A stretch of 64,000 nt of DNA from DASUPK01 sp963724665 (GCA_963724665.1 CAVRVH010000007.1:496001-560000), one strand, 5' to 3'; counted from the first letter of the stretch, positions 17,010 to 25,877 are shown. Notes: generated by a model from the sequence alone, not told the origin. Translations and numbers: made by a program.

Positions 17010-18686
17010 TCAGGCGGCGCGGAGCAACTGCCTCGCGTGGCGGTCGGCCGCCTCGTCACCGTCGCTCCCGCCCAGCATGCGAACGATCTCGGCGACCAGG
17101 CCCTCGCCGTCGACCCGCTCGACGCGGGCCATCGCCTGGCCACCCTCGACGCTCTTTTCGATCCGGAAGTGCGTCTCGGCCATCGAGGCGACCTGGGGCA
17201 GGTGCGTGATGCAGAGGACCTGGCGCTCCGTGCCGAGGCTCCGCAGGCGCTCGCCGACCGCCTTGGCAGTGTTGCCGCCGATCCCCGCGTCGATCTCGTC
17301 GAAGACGTAGGTCGCCGCCCCACCTCTGGCGCCCTGGCCAGCCAGTGCCAGCATCACCCTCGAGAGCTCTCCGCCGGAGGCCGCATCCCGCAGGGCCGAG
17401 GTCGGCATGCCGGGGTTGGTCGCGACCTGGAAGGTGACCCGCTCCTGCCCGAGTGGCCCGAAGCCGTCGGAGTGCGGCTCGAGATTGACCTCGAGCTTCG
17501 CGCCGCTCATCGCCAGCTGGTCCAGCTCGGCGGCGAGGCTCTTCTCCAGGCGCCGCGCGGACTTGGCCCGGACCTCGCTCAGCTGCCCGCCGAGATCGGT
17601 CCGCTCCCTCTGGGCCTTCGCCAGCTCGGTCTCCAGACGGCCCGTGGTCTCCTCCGTGCCCTCGATCGTCTCGATCTCCGTCCGGCAGTGCTCGGCGTGC
17701 GCCAGGACCGATTCGATGGTGCCGCCGTGCTTTCGCTTCAGCCGGTCGAGCGCCTCGAGGCGCTCCTCGACCTGCTCGAGCCGGCCGGGCTCGGCCTCTA
17801 TCCCCTCGGCGTATCCGCGCAGGTCGGCCGCCAGCTCCTGAAGCTCGACCCGCAGCCCCCTCGCGGTCTCCGCCAGCTTGTCGAGCTTGGCGTCGACGCC
17901 CTCCTGCGCCGCCAGGGCCGACTCCGCGGAGCCCATCGCCTCCGCAGCGCCTCCATCGCCATCGCCATTCACGGCGGTGAGCGCCTCCGAGGCCGCGCCC
18001 CGCAGCGACTCGGCGTGGCGCAGCCGCTCGCGCTCGGGCGCCAGCTCGGCCTCCTCGGCCGGGTCGGGGCCAGCGGCCTGGATTTCCTCAAGTTCGAAGC
18101 GCAGGATGTCCAGGTCCCGCTCGCGCGCTCCCTCGCGCTCGCGGATCCGGGCGAGCTCGCGCTCGACCCGGACCACCTCTGCGTGCGCCTCGCGATAGGC
18201 ACGGCGCCGCTCCAGGTGGTCCTCGCCCGCGAATCCGTCGAGCGTCTCGAGCTGTGCCCCGGAGAGGGTCAGCTTGCGGTGCTCGTGCTGTCCGTAGAAG
18301 GCGAGGAGGCGGGAACCCAGGGCCTGCAGCTCCGGGGCCGATGCGGATCGCCCGGCAAGAAACGCGCCGGTGCGGCCACTCGCCGAGACGCGACGGCCGA
18401 TCGCGAGCTCCGTTGCGCCCTCGGGAAGCCGCTCGGCGATCTCGGCCAGCTCCGGGTCGTCGAGCAGCCCCTCCGGCAGATCGAAGACCCCCTCTACATA
18501 GGCTTCATCCGCGCCGGGCCGCACGATCTGGGCACGCGCCTTCCCACCCATCAGCAGGTCGAAGGAATGGGCGAGGATCGTCTTGCCCGCGCCGGTCTCG
18601 CCCGTGATCGCGTTCAGGCCCGGACCGAGCCGCAGCTCGGCGCGCTCGATCAGAAGCAGGTTCTCGATTCGGAGCTCGAGGAGCAT
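17010..18686 (-). CDS. recN: DNA repair protein RecN
   Basis: 558 residues. An SMC-like ATPase for double-strand break repair. Walker A is ITGETGAGKTILAHSFDLLMGG (residues ~28-48). QHEHRKL is the Q-loop equivalent. The middle is a long charged coiled coil broken near the centre. The C-terminal SGGELSRVMLALA signature and VFDEIDAGIGGNTA Walker B are intact, followed by ITHLPQVAS. It begins the recN-steA-MraY-like-pyrG operon. Confidence 0.95.
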   Translation of the reverse strand: MLLELRIENLLLIERAELRLGPGLNAITGETGAGKTILAHSFDLLMGGKARAQIVRPGADEAYVEGVFDLPEGLLDDPELAEIAERLPEGATELAIGRRVSASGRTGAFLAGRSASAPELQALGSRLLAFYGQHEHRKLTLSGAQLETLDGFAGEDHLERRRAYREAHAEVVRVERELARIREREGARERDLDILRFELEEIQAAGPDPAEEAELAPERERLRHAESLRGAASEALTAVNGDGDGGAAEAMGSAESALAAQEGVDAKLDKLAETARGLRVELQELAADLRGYAEGIEAEPGRLEQVEERLEALDRLKRKHGGTIESVLAHAEHCRTEIETIEGTEETTGRLETELAKAQRERTDLGGQLSEVRAKSARRLEKSLAAELDQLAMSGAKLEVNLEPHSDGFGPLGQERVTFQVATNPGMPTSALRDAASGGELSRVMLALAGQGARGGAATYVFDEIDAGIGGNTAKAVGERLRSLGTERQVLCITHLPQVASMAETHFRIEKSVEGGQAMARVERVDGEGLVAEIVRMLGGSDGDEAADRHARQLLRAA

Positions 18687-18726
18687 CGGCCCCTCGTTCT
18701 AACGGGGAGACCCGACGGATTCGCCC

Positions 18727-20259
18727 CTACACAGCTGCCGGCTCTTGCGCTTCCGTCGCGGCCGGCTCTGGAGGGCCATGTGGGACGAAGTCGCTCTGGC
18801 GCACCAGGGCGACGACCATGAGCGCGCCGCTGAACAGGATCAGCGCGCCGATCAACAGGATGTCGTTGAAGGCATTGGTGAAGGCCACGCCCGCTGCGTG
18901 GAAGGCCTGGTCGTGGAGCTGCGGCGGCACCTGGTTCGCCGCGGAGGTACCGCTCGCGGCGACCCCGTCGGCGAACCCACTCGGCGCATGGGGCAGCAGC
19001 GTGTGGAGTTGATCGGCGATCCTGCTCTGGAAGATGGCGCCGAGGGCGGCGATCCCGGTCGCGACGCCGGCGATCCGCATGGTGTTGTTGATTCCCGATG
19101 CCATGCCCGACCGTGCAGCGGGCACTACTCCGAGTGCCGTAGAGGCAATCGACGGATTGGAGAGCCCGATACCGAAGCCGCTGACGATGAACCCGGCGAG
19201 CAGCGTCGTCCACTCGGAGTCCGGCTTGGCGCCGCGCATCAGCAGCAGCCCGATCCCGACCATCGTCAGCCCGATCGTGAGCGGCACCCGCGCGGGGATC
19301 TTCGCGACGATGCTGCGGGTGGCGAGCGGCACGATGAACGCGAACAGGGTCAGCGGCAGGAAGCGGACGCCGGCCTGGAGCGGAGTCATTCCGATCACGT
19401 CCTGCATATAGATCGTGATGTAGAGGAACATCGCGAACATCCCCGCGCCGATCGCGAAGGTGCCGTAGGAGACGCCCGTGAAGGCGGGCTTGCGGAACAG
19501 GCTGAGGTCGAACATCGCGTGGTCCTGGCGCCACTCGAAGAGCACGAACGCCACCAGCAGGACAACCGCGGAGACCAGCGTGCCGACGATCAGCGCGCTG
19601 CCCCAGCCCTCGGCGTTACCGCGCAGCAGACCGAAGATCAACGCGAACAGCCCGAGCGAAAAGGTGATCAGTCCCGCCCAGTCGAGGCGCTTGGCCTCTG
19701 GATCCCGCGACTCGCCGGCCTGGGTCTTCGCCAGGATCACGGTGCCGATTCCGATTGGCACGTTGACGAAGAAGATCCATTGCCAGCCGAGCCCGTCGGT
19801 GAGCGCTCCGCCGACAAGTGGTCCGACCGCGACTGCGCCGCCGATCGTGGCTCCCCAGGCGGCGATGGCGGTGCCGCGCTCGGGGCCCTGGAACTCCTGG
19901 GCGATCAGCGCCAGCGAGGTCGCGAACATCGCCGCGCCGCCGATGCCCTGTAGGCCCCGCGCGATGTGCAGGAAGGTCACGTCGGACGCGAGCCCGCAGA
20001 GGAGCGACGCCAGCGTGAACAGGCCGACGCCGATTATGAACAGGCGCCGCCGCCCGAAGCGGTCGGCGAGCGTGCCCATGGTCAGGGTGAAGGCGGCGAG
20101 GGTCAGCGTGTAGGCGTCGACCACCCATTGCAGCCCGGTCAGGTCGGTGTTGAGGTCCTTCTGGATGTCCGGCAGCGCGACGTTGACGACGGTGATGTCG
20201 AGCAGCAACATGAACGTCGCCAGACAGACCGCGAGCAGGCTCCACCACTTCCGCTCCAC
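18727..20259 (-). CDS. DHA2-family (14-helix) MFS multidrug exporter
   Basis: 510 residues from GTG 20259, which has AAGGAG five bases upstream; GTG 20265 would sit too near it. Motif A is visible as GTLADRFGRRRLF. LDITVVNVALPDIQ is motif D1 typical of the QacA/EmrB group. GSGFGIGLSNPSIAS-like glycine-rich motif C lies in the second half (GFIVSGFGIGLSNPSI). It extrudes drugs or toxic organics with protons; substrate unknown. There is no TetR-type regulator next to it. Confidence 0.9.
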   Translation of the reverse strand: MERKWWSLLAVCLATFMLLLDITVVNVALPDIQKDLNTDLTGLQWVVDAYTLTLAAFTLTMGTLADRFGRRRLFIIGVGLFTLASLLCGLASDVTFLHIARGLQGIGGAAMFATSLALIAQEFQGPERGTAIAAWGATIGGAVAVGPLVGGALTDGLGWQWIFFVNVPIGIGTVILAKTQAGESRDPEAKRLDWAGLITFSLGLFALIFGLLRGNAEGWGSALIVGTLVSAVVLLVAFVLFEWRQDHAMFDLSLFRKPAFTGVSYGTFAIGAGMFAMFLYITIYMQDVIGMTPLQAGVRFLPLTLFAFIVPLATRSIVAKIPARVPLTIGLTMVGIGLLLMRGAKPDSEWTTLLAGFIVSGFGIGLSNPSIASTALGVVPAARSGMASGINNTMRIAGVATGIAALGAIFQSRIADQLHTLLPHAPSGFADGVAASGTSAANQVPPQLHDQAFHAAGVAFTNAFNDILLIGALILFSGALMVVALVRQSDFVPHGPPEPAATEAQEPAAV

Positions 20260-20321
20260 ATTCACTCCTTACCGCAAGACGCCGGATCCGAAAACCCAGT
20301 CTCTCAAACAGCGCCTGGCGG

Positions 20322-21173
20322 CTATGCGAGCTTCCCGAACTTCTCGCGAATTCGGTGATAGAAGCTCGAGCCCGGAAGCTGCGCGAGGCGGCTGACGGAG
20401 TCCTCAAAGCGAATCTCGAGCGCATCGCCGGGCTCCAGCTCGCCTGCGGCCTCACCGTCGAGCGAGATCTCAACCGGCTCGCGGCCCGCGGCGTTCCGCA
20501 CTTGGAGCGCATCGTCTGGAGCCACAACGAGCGCCCTCGCGGCCAGCGTGTGGGGCGCGATGAAGCTGACCACGTAGCCCTTCACGCCCCAGGCGAGGAT
20601 CGGTCCCGCGTTGGCGAGGTTGTAGCCCGTCGAGCCAGCAGGGGTCGCAGCAACCAGCCCGTCGCAGCGGACACTCCCCACCTCCTCATCCCCGATGGCG
20701 TAAGAAAGCTCCGCGACCCGGCCGTGAGGGCGCCTGTTGAAGCTGAAGTCATTCAGTGCCACAGGTCTCTCGAGAGGCAGGTCGGCCCTCAGAGCCGGCA
20801 TGTCCAGCGACACAAAATCGCCGCTGAAGACCCTTCGCAGACCCTCGTCCAGCTGGTCCCGCTCCACGGCGGCCAAGAAGCCCACCGTCCCATAGTTGAT
20901 GCCGAAGACCGGTACACCGGTGCCCGCAAAGCGGCGCAGCGCGTAGAGGATGCTGCCGTCGCCGCCCAGGACGACGCAGACATCGGGGCGCTCACCATCC
21001 TCCACCGCCTCGATCCCGGCGGCGGCATCCCCATGCTTGTCGAGCTCGTCTCGGGTCGAGATGAGCTGCACCGACGCTCCCTGCGCGGCCTTTGCCGCCG
21101 CTGCGACCGCTGCCGAGGTCGCGTCCGCCGCAGCCTCCGGGTGGGTGTGCGTGATCAGCATCGCCCGGGTCAC
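20322..21173 (-). CDS. nadK: NAD kinase
   Basis: 283 residues from GTG 21173, overlapping the tlyA stop by 4 bp; ATG 21161 is a possible alternative. It phosphorylates NAD to NADP. VVLGGDGSILYALRRF is the GGDG motif, INYGTVGFLA the second conserved block, and VAATPAGSTGYNLANAGPIL the NAD-binding signature. LSGEPVEISLDGE-like VEISLDGEAAGEL follows near the end. The order tlyA-nadK-recN is the usual actinobacterial arrangement, here with an MFS gene inserted before recN. Confidence 0.95.
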   Translation of the reverse strand: MTRAMLITHTHPEAAADATSAAVAAAAKAAQGASVQLISTRDELDKHGDAAAGIEAVEDGERPDVCVVLGGDGSILYALRRFAGTGVPVFGINYGTVGFLAAVERDQLDEGLRRVFSGDFVSLDMPALRADLPLERPVALNDFSFNRRPHGRVAELSYAIGDEEVGSVRCDGLVAATPAGSTGYNLANAGPILAWGVKGYVVSFIAPHTLAARALVVAPDDALQVRNAAGREPVEISLDGEAAGELEPGDALEIRFEDSVSRLAQLPGSSFYHRIREKFGKLA

Positions 21174-21952
21174 GGCTCGACCTCCTCCAGAGCGGCGTCG
21201 AGGTCGATCGCATCGCCCGTCCGAGAGGCCCAGACGAAGGTCTCGCGGTTCCCCTTCGGGCCCGGCAGTCCGGACGACGCGAATCCGCGGACCACGAGGC
21301 CCTCCTTGTCCACGGCCGCGGCGACCTTGCGGATGGCGTCGCGGCGGTCGCCGGCATCCCGAACCACACCGCCCTTCCCCACCTGCTCCTTGCCCAGCTC
21401 GAACTGCGGCTTGACCAGTCCGAGGAAGTCGAACTGGTCGGAGGCGGTCGCCACGATCGGCGCGACCAGCATGGCCAGGGATATGAAGGAGACATCCACG
21501 GTGATCAGCTCCGGCCGGAAGGGTAGATACGAGTCTCCAAGAGCGCGGGCGTTCAGCCTCTCCATCACGAGGACGCGCGAGTCCTGCCGCAGCTGCCAAT
21601 CGAGCTGCCCGTAGCCCACGTCGACCGCCAGCACCATCTGCGCCCCCCGCTGCAGCAGGCAGTCGGTGAAGCCGCCGGTCGAGGCGCCGATGTCCAGGCA
21701 GCGCCGCCCTTCGACCTCCACCTGCAACTCCGAGAGCGCGTTCTTGAGCTTGATCCCCCCGCGCGAGACGAACTCCTCGCCCTCCTCGACCACCAGATCG
21801 GCGTTCTCGTCGACCAGCTCACTCGGCTTCTCGACAGTCGCGCCGTCCTTCCCGAGGCGCACCCGGCCGGCCCTCACGGTGGCCGCGGCCGCCGTCCGCG
21901 AAGGGGCGAGTCCGAGCTCGGCGAGCAGCGTGTCGGCGCGACGGCGGGGCAT
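21170..21952 (-). CDS. tlyA: TlyA-family rRNA 2'-O-methyltransferase
   Basis: 260 residues from ATG 21952 (MPRRRADTLLAELGLAPSR). The N-terminal S4 RNA-binding domain (residues 1-65, ADTLLAELGL ... VRAGRVRLGKDG) is followed by an FtsJ-type methyltransferase. CLDIGASTGGFTDCLLQ is the SAM-binding loop. Members methylate ribose in 16S and 23S rRNA and affect capreomycin sensitivity. It is translationally coupled to nadK. Confidence 0.93.
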   Translation of the reverse strand: MPRRRADTLLAELGLAPSRTAAAATVRAGRVRLGKDGATVEKPSELVDENADLVVEEGEEFVSRGGIKLKNALSELQVEVEGRRCLDIGASTGGFTDCLLQRGAQMVLAVDVGYGQLDWQLRQDSRVLVMERLNARALGDSYLPFRPELITVDVSFISLAMLVAPIVATASDQFDFLGLVKPQFELGKEQVGKGGVVRDAGDRRDAIRKVAAAVDKEGLVVRGFASSGLPGPKGNRETFVWASRTGDAIDLDAALEEVEP

Positions 21953-22348
21953 GCGCCAACCGTACCTAGGCTGGGACCGGCCGAGCGGGAGCCCGTTGCC
22001 ACACGGGCGTGTGATCGCCCTCACGCCAGGCGAAGACATCTGAGGGGCGGCCCCTCTTCTTGCCGAGATTGCTGGTAGGTGGCCCGGGTCTACTTCCTGG
22101 CCTTCTCCCTTTCGGGACCGGAGCCGCCCTTACCGCCAGGTTGACCAGCATCGCGGGATATACAGCGCCCCCGGAGGTCCCGGGGATGGATTGCCGATCT
22201 AGTTCGAATCACCACCCTGCATCCGGGGTCGGGGGCGCCCGGACCTATTCCCACGCGTTGGGCCAATCCCTTCTCTTCTACAGGGAAGACCCATGCGTGA
22301 CCGCCCTCACACACAAAGCGCACATACGTTCGTACCCTGGTTTTTGCG
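21953..22348 (+). other. 396-bp intergenic region, no convincing gene
   Basis: No reading frame shows coding character I trust. Two overlapping minus-strand frames (22323-22090, 22151-21966) are Arg/Gly/Pro-rich and could be remnants. I looked for RNase P, SRP, tmRNA and tRNA signatures and found none. The right part must hold the promoter of the following membrane-protein gene. Confidence 0.5.
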
Positions 22349-22711
22349 ATGAATCTGTTCAGGCCAATCCCGATTCACGTCCACGCCGCTCTCGAGGTGG
22401 CCGCCGCCCCCATTCTGATAGTGGCGCCCTTCGTGCTTGGCTTCACGGCGCTGGCAGGCGGCCTGAGCATCGCTCTCGGAATTCTTCTGCTGGGCCTCGC
22501 CACCTCGGTATACGGCGATGCACAACGGGGGAGCGTGCCGCTGAGCGCCCACGCGGGACTCGACTACATACTGGCCGCCGCCACCATCGCGGCCGGGTTC
22601 GTGGCGGGAATCGCCGGCGATTACGTCGCAACAGTCTTTTTGGTCGGGTTCGGCTCCGCGCATTTGGCGCTGACCGCTTCAACGCGGTTCAGCCGCCCGC
22701 TCGGTGCCTGA
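22349..22711 (+). CDS. Small four-helix membrane protein (SPW-repeat-like)
   Basis: 120 residues. Four hydrophobic helices lie in two pairs (HAALEVAAAPILIVAPFVLGF; GGLSIALGILLLGLATSV; AGLDYILAAATIAAGFVAGI; ATVFLVGFGSAHLALTA), which fits a duplicated two-helix SPW-like unit. PIPIHVHAALE carries two His at the N-terminal membrane edge. No enzymatic motif. It stands alone and is followed by a strong terminator at 22767-22794. Confidence 0.7.
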   Translation: MNLFRPIPIHVHAALEVAAAPILIVAPFVLGFTALAGGLSIALGILLLGLATSVYGDAQRGSVPLSAHAGLDYILAAATIAAGFVAGIAGDYVATVFLVGFGSAHLALTASTRFSRPLGA

Positions 22712-22766
22712 GTACCGGCTACCTCCCACAGACAACACACATATCTCTCCTCCCTGTAGTACCCCT

Positions 22767-22794
22767 GAAACGGCCCTCTTCGGAGGGTCGTTTC
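22767..22794 (+). terminator. Rho-independent-type hairpin with UUCG tetraloop
   Basis: A 12-bp stem (GAAACGGCCCTC / GAGGGTCGTTTC, one G-U pair) closes a C(UUCG)G tetraloop. The A-rich 5' side and T-rich 3' side would let it work in both directions. It ends the membrane-protein transcript and marks the boundary between the housekeeping block and the accessory region. Confidence 0.8.
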
Positions 22795-22880
22795 TATTGC
22801 GGCACTAGCAGGAGTTTGGTTTGAGTCTCGCGACTACCGAGTGACGTGACCACCCGGCGTTCGCCAGTACGTTCGCCAGT

Positions 22881-22900
22881 TAGCCCGTTCAGACGGGCTA
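22881..22900. repeat. Perfect 8-bp inverted repeat
   Basis: TAGCCCGT and ACGGGCTA flank the 4-nt loop TCAG. There is no T tract, so it is not a standard terminator. It sits in a 262-bp gene-free stretch (22795-23056) at the left edge of the accessory region, just after two copies of CGTTCGCCAGT. Confidence 0.6.
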
Positions 22901-23035
22901 GGTCCGCTCTTGGACTTGTGAGAGGCGAGCAAACGTAAATGCATCCCAATCCCCAATCGGGGAAGGATCCCCTGCGGGCGTCGTAGGCACGCTTCATGAT
23001 CCGCGCAATATCCCGAGCAGGACGAGCGTCACCAT

Positions 23036-23056
23036 GCTGCTTCTCGTCCAAAGCGG
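23036..23056 (+). repeat. B-type dyad repeat (B only)
   Basis: Stem arms around the conserved loop TCGTCC (CTTCTCGTCCAAAGCGG). It directly abuts the stop codon of the deleted SnoaL copy. No A arm precedes it. Confidence 0.8.
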
Positions 23057-23248
23057 CTATTCGGAGAGCCCGGCGGCTTCGAGGGCTTCCTGCCGATTCT
23101 CGAACCACTCAGCCCTAGCGAACAGCCCGTCGCGGAAGGTGAAGACGACCTCGACGTCGGGATGAACGAAGGCGCCCCAGGCGTCCCTGTCGCCGTGTTC
23201 GAAGGCGGCCTGCGACTGACGCATCCGTTCGATGTTCTCCTCCGACAC
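23057..23248 (-). pseudogene. SnoaL-like paralogue with internal deletion
   Basis: 63 residues from GTG 23248. The first ~35 residues (VSEENIERMRQSQAAFEHGD ... WGAFVHPDVEV) and the last ~25 (GLFARAEWFENRQEALEAAGLSE) align with the ends of the full-length 131-145 residue paralogues in this window. About 70 central residues are missing without loss of frame. The leader retains the GATACTGCG block seen before other lead copies. The barrel cannot form, so it is probably non-functional. Confidence 0.75.
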
Positions 23249-23274
23249 CCCCGCGCAGTATCTCGCCACGGAGT

Positions 23275-23296
23275 GCTGCTGTCCATGCAAAGCAGC
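23275..23296 (+). repeat. A-type dyad repeat (A only)
   Basis: GCTGCTG/AAAGCAGC arms around CCATGC, with T changed to G in the left arm. It lies 27 bp upstream of the deleted SnoaL start. Confidence 0.8.
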
Positions 23297-23379
23297 ATCA
23301 TTGAACGGTCAACGCCTTAGGCGTCGAGCCGGGTTGGCGCATCGCCCCGGAAGGCGAGCCTCCGTCCGCTCGGCGGTGC

Positions 23380-23685
23380 TCAGCGCTCCCGGTGGTGTGC
23401 CACCTCGTAGATCTCGACGCTCGACCGGCGCTGACCCGCGTCGACGGCAGGCGACATCGCGTTGAGCGCCTCGTCACCACGGCGCAGATCCTCCTCGCTC
23501 TCGAAGAGGGTTACTCCCAATCCCCTCGCGTTTTCACGATCGACGAGCATCCACACGGCCTTCGCTCCCTCCAGGCCCTCGGGCGGCGAGTCGAAGTTCG
23601 AGTCGATCGTCTCGCGTGCGCCTTCTATCACCGCGTCGATCTGCGACGTATCTCCGCCCTCAAAGCGGGCAATCCGGGCATACAT
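23380..23685 (-). CDS. Antibiotic-biosynthesis-monooxygenase-like (ABM) domain protein
   Basis: 101 residues from ATG 23685, preceded by AAGGAGG at good spacing. MYARIARFEGGDTSQIDAVIEGARETI and later VWMLVDRENARGLGVTLFESEEDLRRGDEALN fit the small dimeric ferredoxin-like ABM fold found in oxygenases and heme-related enzymes. EIYEVAHH ends the last strand. No clear catalytic residue is identifiable, so it may only bind a ligand. It is flanked by A and A-B repeats and is probably transcribed alone. Confidence 0.75.
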   Translation of the reverse strand: MYARIARFEGGDTSQIDAVIEGARETIDSNFDSPPEGLEGAKAVWMLVDRENARGLGVTLFESEEDLRRGDEALNAMSPAVDAGQRRSSVEIYEVAHHRER

Positions 23686-23865
23686 CACGACCACCTCCTT
23701 CACATGACTACGCCCCGAATCTACTCCTCTGGCGGAAGCCATGGCGGTAGTCGACTGCTGCCCCTCACCCGTGGAGTCCGATGATGCGGAGGGCGAGGTC
23801 ACCTTCCTGAAGTGCGGTCCCGAACCCGATCCGGCTACTAGCGCTCACGCTTATCTGGGAGCGAA

Positions 23866-23909
23866 CCGCTGCTTTCCATGCAAAGCAGTGCCGCTTCTCG
23901 TCCAAAGCG
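23866..23909 (+). repeat. A-B composite dyad repeat
   Basis: A arm CTGCTTTCCATGCAAAGCAG, spacer TGC, B arm CGCTTCTCGTCCAAAGCG. It ends on the base before the stop codon of the next SnoaL gene. Confidence 0.88.
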
Positions 23910-24317
23910 CTACTCCGACAGCCCGGCGGCTTTGAGGGCGTCAGTGCTTTCGCCGAACACCTGCACCCGTACGAGCAGGCCACCCCGCACGGTGCCGACG
24001 AAATACCGGCGCTGCTCGACGTGCACGTGGCTCTCGGCACCGATGCCCCGCTCGTGGATCGCGGCGAAGACTCGATCTTCACCGGCATCCCGTACCTCCG
24101 TGACGTCAAAGTGCCAGTCCTGCCAGGAGTCGGCCCAGTCGCGAAGGAATTTCAACACCTCATCAGGCCCTCGGTACACGCGCTTCTCCGGCCAGCCCCT
24201 CACCCCGGACATGTCCCACTCGATCGACGGGTCGTATGCCGCTTGCGCAGCCTCCGGATCTCCGCCGCTGGTCGCCGCGAGGGCCTGGCGCACGATCTCG
24301 ACGTTCTCCTCCGACAT
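23910..24317 (-). CDS. SnoaL-like (NTF2-fold) protein, copy 2
   Basis: 135 residues, MSEENVEIVRQALAATSGGD to DALKAAGLSE. The cone-shaped alpha+beta barrel pattern is clear: N-terminal helices, YDPSIEWDMS, YRGPDEVLKFLRDWADSW, FDVTEVRDAGEDRV, then two long strands. The usual GRGxxSG motif of this set is replaced by ERGIGAES. It is the last gene of a run that starts at 26117, 36 bp after the rhodanese gene. SnoaL relatives include polyketide cyclases, isomerases and epoxide hydrolases; the substrate is unknown. Confidence 0.85.
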   Translation of the reverse strand: MSEENVEIVRQALAATSGGDPEAAQAAYDPSIEWDMSGVRGWPEKRVYRGPDEVLKFLRDWADSWQDWHFDVTEVRDAGEDRVFAAIHERGIGAESHVHVEQRRYFVGTVRGGLLVRVQVFGESTDALKAAGLSE

Positions 24318-24353
24318 CCGCTACGCAGTATCCCGCGACGTCGAGACCGCGAA

Positions 24354-24659
24354 TCAACCGACCTCCTCGACTGGAAGTCCGGCCTCCTCCCACGCGGCGA
24401 AGCCGCCCGCAACCTCCGCCGCCCCCCGGCGCAAGGTCGCCTTCGAGCGAATGGCGTGTTGGCAGAGGTAGATCGCGCCGGGCCCCTCCGGGCTGACCAT
24501 GTGCTTGGCGAGGGAGACCGGTCGCGCCCCAGGCGGGGCTCCGTGGCGGCGACGCTCGAACTCGGTCCTCAAATCGAGAATCTCCGCGAAGCCGAGCTGG
24601 ACCGCACCCCACGCCGCCTCGGGCTTCATAGAGCGCACCACTTCGTGAGACCCCTCCAC
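24354..24659 (-). CDS. Single-domain rhodanese-like protein
   Basis: 101 residues from GTG 24659, three bases after the preceding SnoaL stop. EILDLRTEFERRRHGAPPGARPV is the N-terminal rhodanese signature and YLCQHAIRSK is the active-site loop with Cys and Arg (CxxxxR). GGFAAWEEAGLPVE is the C-terminal signature. Probably a sulfurtransferase that moves sulfane sulfur. It is embedded between SnoaL copies using the same tight junction (TAGGCAGTG), which suggests coupled translation. Confidence 0.85.
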   Translation of the reverse strand: MEGSHEVVRSMKPEAAWGAVQLGFAEILDLRTEFERRRHGAPPGARPVSLAKHMVSPEGPGAIYLCQHAIRSKATLRRGAAEVAGGFAAWEEAGLPVEEVG

Positions 24660-24662
24660 TGC

Positions 24663-25067
24663 CTACTCCGACAGCCCGGCGGCTTCGAGGGCCTCTTGGC
24701 TGTCGAGGTATTCGTGGATCCGCGCGATCTTGTTCCCCCGGAGCGTGAATACCACCGCGTAGGACGGGGTTTCCAGGTCGATACCAGTCGCCTCAGAGCG
24801 GCCTGCCATACGTACGAACGCGACTACGCGATCGCTCCCCGCATCGAGGATACGATCGAGTTCCCAGCGCAGGTCAGGAAACGACTCGGCCCAAGACGTC
24901 AGCCACGCGCGAACATCGTCGTGCCCGCGGTGTACGGAGTACTCCGGGTCGGATTGCACCGGGACCCATTCGATATCCGAGTCCAGTTTCGCCATCTGGG
25001 AATCCACGCTGGTCTCGTCGTCCCGTTCGCAGAACTGGCGCACGATCTCGACGGTCTCCTCAGACAT
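24663..25067 (-). CDS. SnoaL-like (NTF2-fold) protein, copy 3
   Basis: 134 residues, MSEETVEIVRQFCERDDETS to EALEAAGLSE. Central features are DSDIEWVPVQSDP, YSVHRGHDDVRAWLTSWAESFPDLRWELDRILDAGSDRVVAFVRMAGRSEATG and VFTLRGNKIARIHEYLD. The GRGxxSG position reads GRSEATG. Start lies 3 bp after the stop of copy 4. Fold assigned by pattern; ligand unknown. Confidence 0.85.
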   Translation of the reverse strand: MSEETVEIVRQFCERDDETSVDSQMAKLDSDIEWVPVQSDPEYSVHRGHDDVRAWLTSWAESFPDLRWELDRILDAGSDRVVAFVRMAGRSEATGIDLETPSYAVVFTLRGNKIARIHEYLDSQEALEAAGLSE

Positions 25068-25070
25068 CGG

Positions 25071-25472
25071 CTACTCCCGCAGCCCGGCGGCTTCGAGGGC
25101 CTCGACCTTATCAGCGAACCCTTGACCATGGACCACCTTGCCGTCCGCAAATCTCCACACTTGCCAGAACGTGAAGGTGGCAGGGATACCGCTCTGTCGT
25201 CCCCGCCCGCGAAGCGTCGCGCCGAGCACTACCGAATCACCTGCGTCGATCAAGGCGTCGATTTGCGCGTGAGCGTCGCTGAACTCCTCGGCCAGCCACG
25301 CCACAAATTCCTTGTATCCCTCAGGCCCCCGGTAGGTGCCGGTACGTCCCGGCACCGTTCCTGCCGCTATGTACTCACAGTCGGGCCCAAAGTCCGCCAC
25401 AGCCGCGTCGAGATCCCCTCGCTCATACGCCTCGTAACCCCGGCGGATCATCTCGACGTTCGCCTCCGACAT
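25071..25472 (-). CDS. SnoaL-like (NTF2-fold) protein, copy 4
   Basis: 133 residues, MSEANVEMIRRGYEAYERGD to KVEALEAAGLRE. Shows DFGPDCEYIAAGTVPGRTGTYRGPEGYKEFVAWLAEEFSD and the motif RGRGRQSGIPATFTFWQVWRF typical of this set. The end reads LRE rather than LSE but keeps GGAG across the stop, which can serve as Shine-Dalgarno for copy 3. Middle of a head-to-tail run. Confidence 0.85.
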   Translation of the reverse strand: MSEANVEMIRRGYEAYERGDLDAAVADFGPDCEYIAAGTVPGRTGTYRGPEGYKEFVAWLAEEFSDAHAQIDALIDAGDSVVLGATLRGRGRQSGIPATFTFWQVWRFADGKVVHGQGFADKVEALEAAGLRE

Positions 25473-25475
25473 CGG

Positions 25476-25874
25476 CTACTCCGACACCCCGGCGGCTTCG
25501 AGGGCCCGCATGTGGTCGCGATACATGTGGTTCTCGATCACGAGCCCCCCGAGCAGCGTGAAGACACTCGTGCTGGGCAGCTCAACATCGACGCCGCTGC
25601 CTTTGCCACGCCCGCGCACAAGGTGAGAAACGACGACCATGTCTCCCGCGTCGATGAACTCGAGCGGCTCAACACGAAACTCTTCCCAGATCTCATCGAT
25701 CTCAGCGTAGAAGCGCCTCAAGCCTTCGTGCCCCTCGTAGACGGCGGGGTTGAAGACGCGCTCCGACATGTCAAGCCGGACGGCCGGATCGGTCATCTCG
25801 ATGACACGTTCGGTGTCGCCACGGAGGGCGGCGTCATACACGCACCGCACGATCTCGACGTTCTCCTCCGACAT
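25476..25874 (-). CDS. SnoaL-like (NTF2-fold) protein, copy 5
   Basis: 132 residues, MSEENVEIVRCVYDAALRGD to MRALEAAGVSE. Its core (LDMSERVFNPAVYEGHEGLRRF ... IWEEFRVEPLEFIDAGDMVVVSHLVRGRGKGSGVDVEL) is close to copy 11 at 34.9 kb, so the two form a subgroup. It starts 3 bp after the small membrane-protein gene. Confidence 0.86.
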   Translation of the reverse strand: MSEENVEIVRCVYDAALRGDTERVIEMTDPAVRLDMSERVFNPAVYEGHEGLRRFYAEIDEIWEEFRVEPLEFIDAGDMVVVSHLVRGRGKGSGVDVELPSTSVFTLLGGLVIENHMYRDHMRALEAAGVSE

Positions 25875-25877
25875 CGC

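Noticed and set aside
21953..22348. Structured RNA (RNase P, SRP, tmRNA) in the gene-free stretch
   Set aside because: No conserved core sequence or tRNA-like end could be found on either strand.
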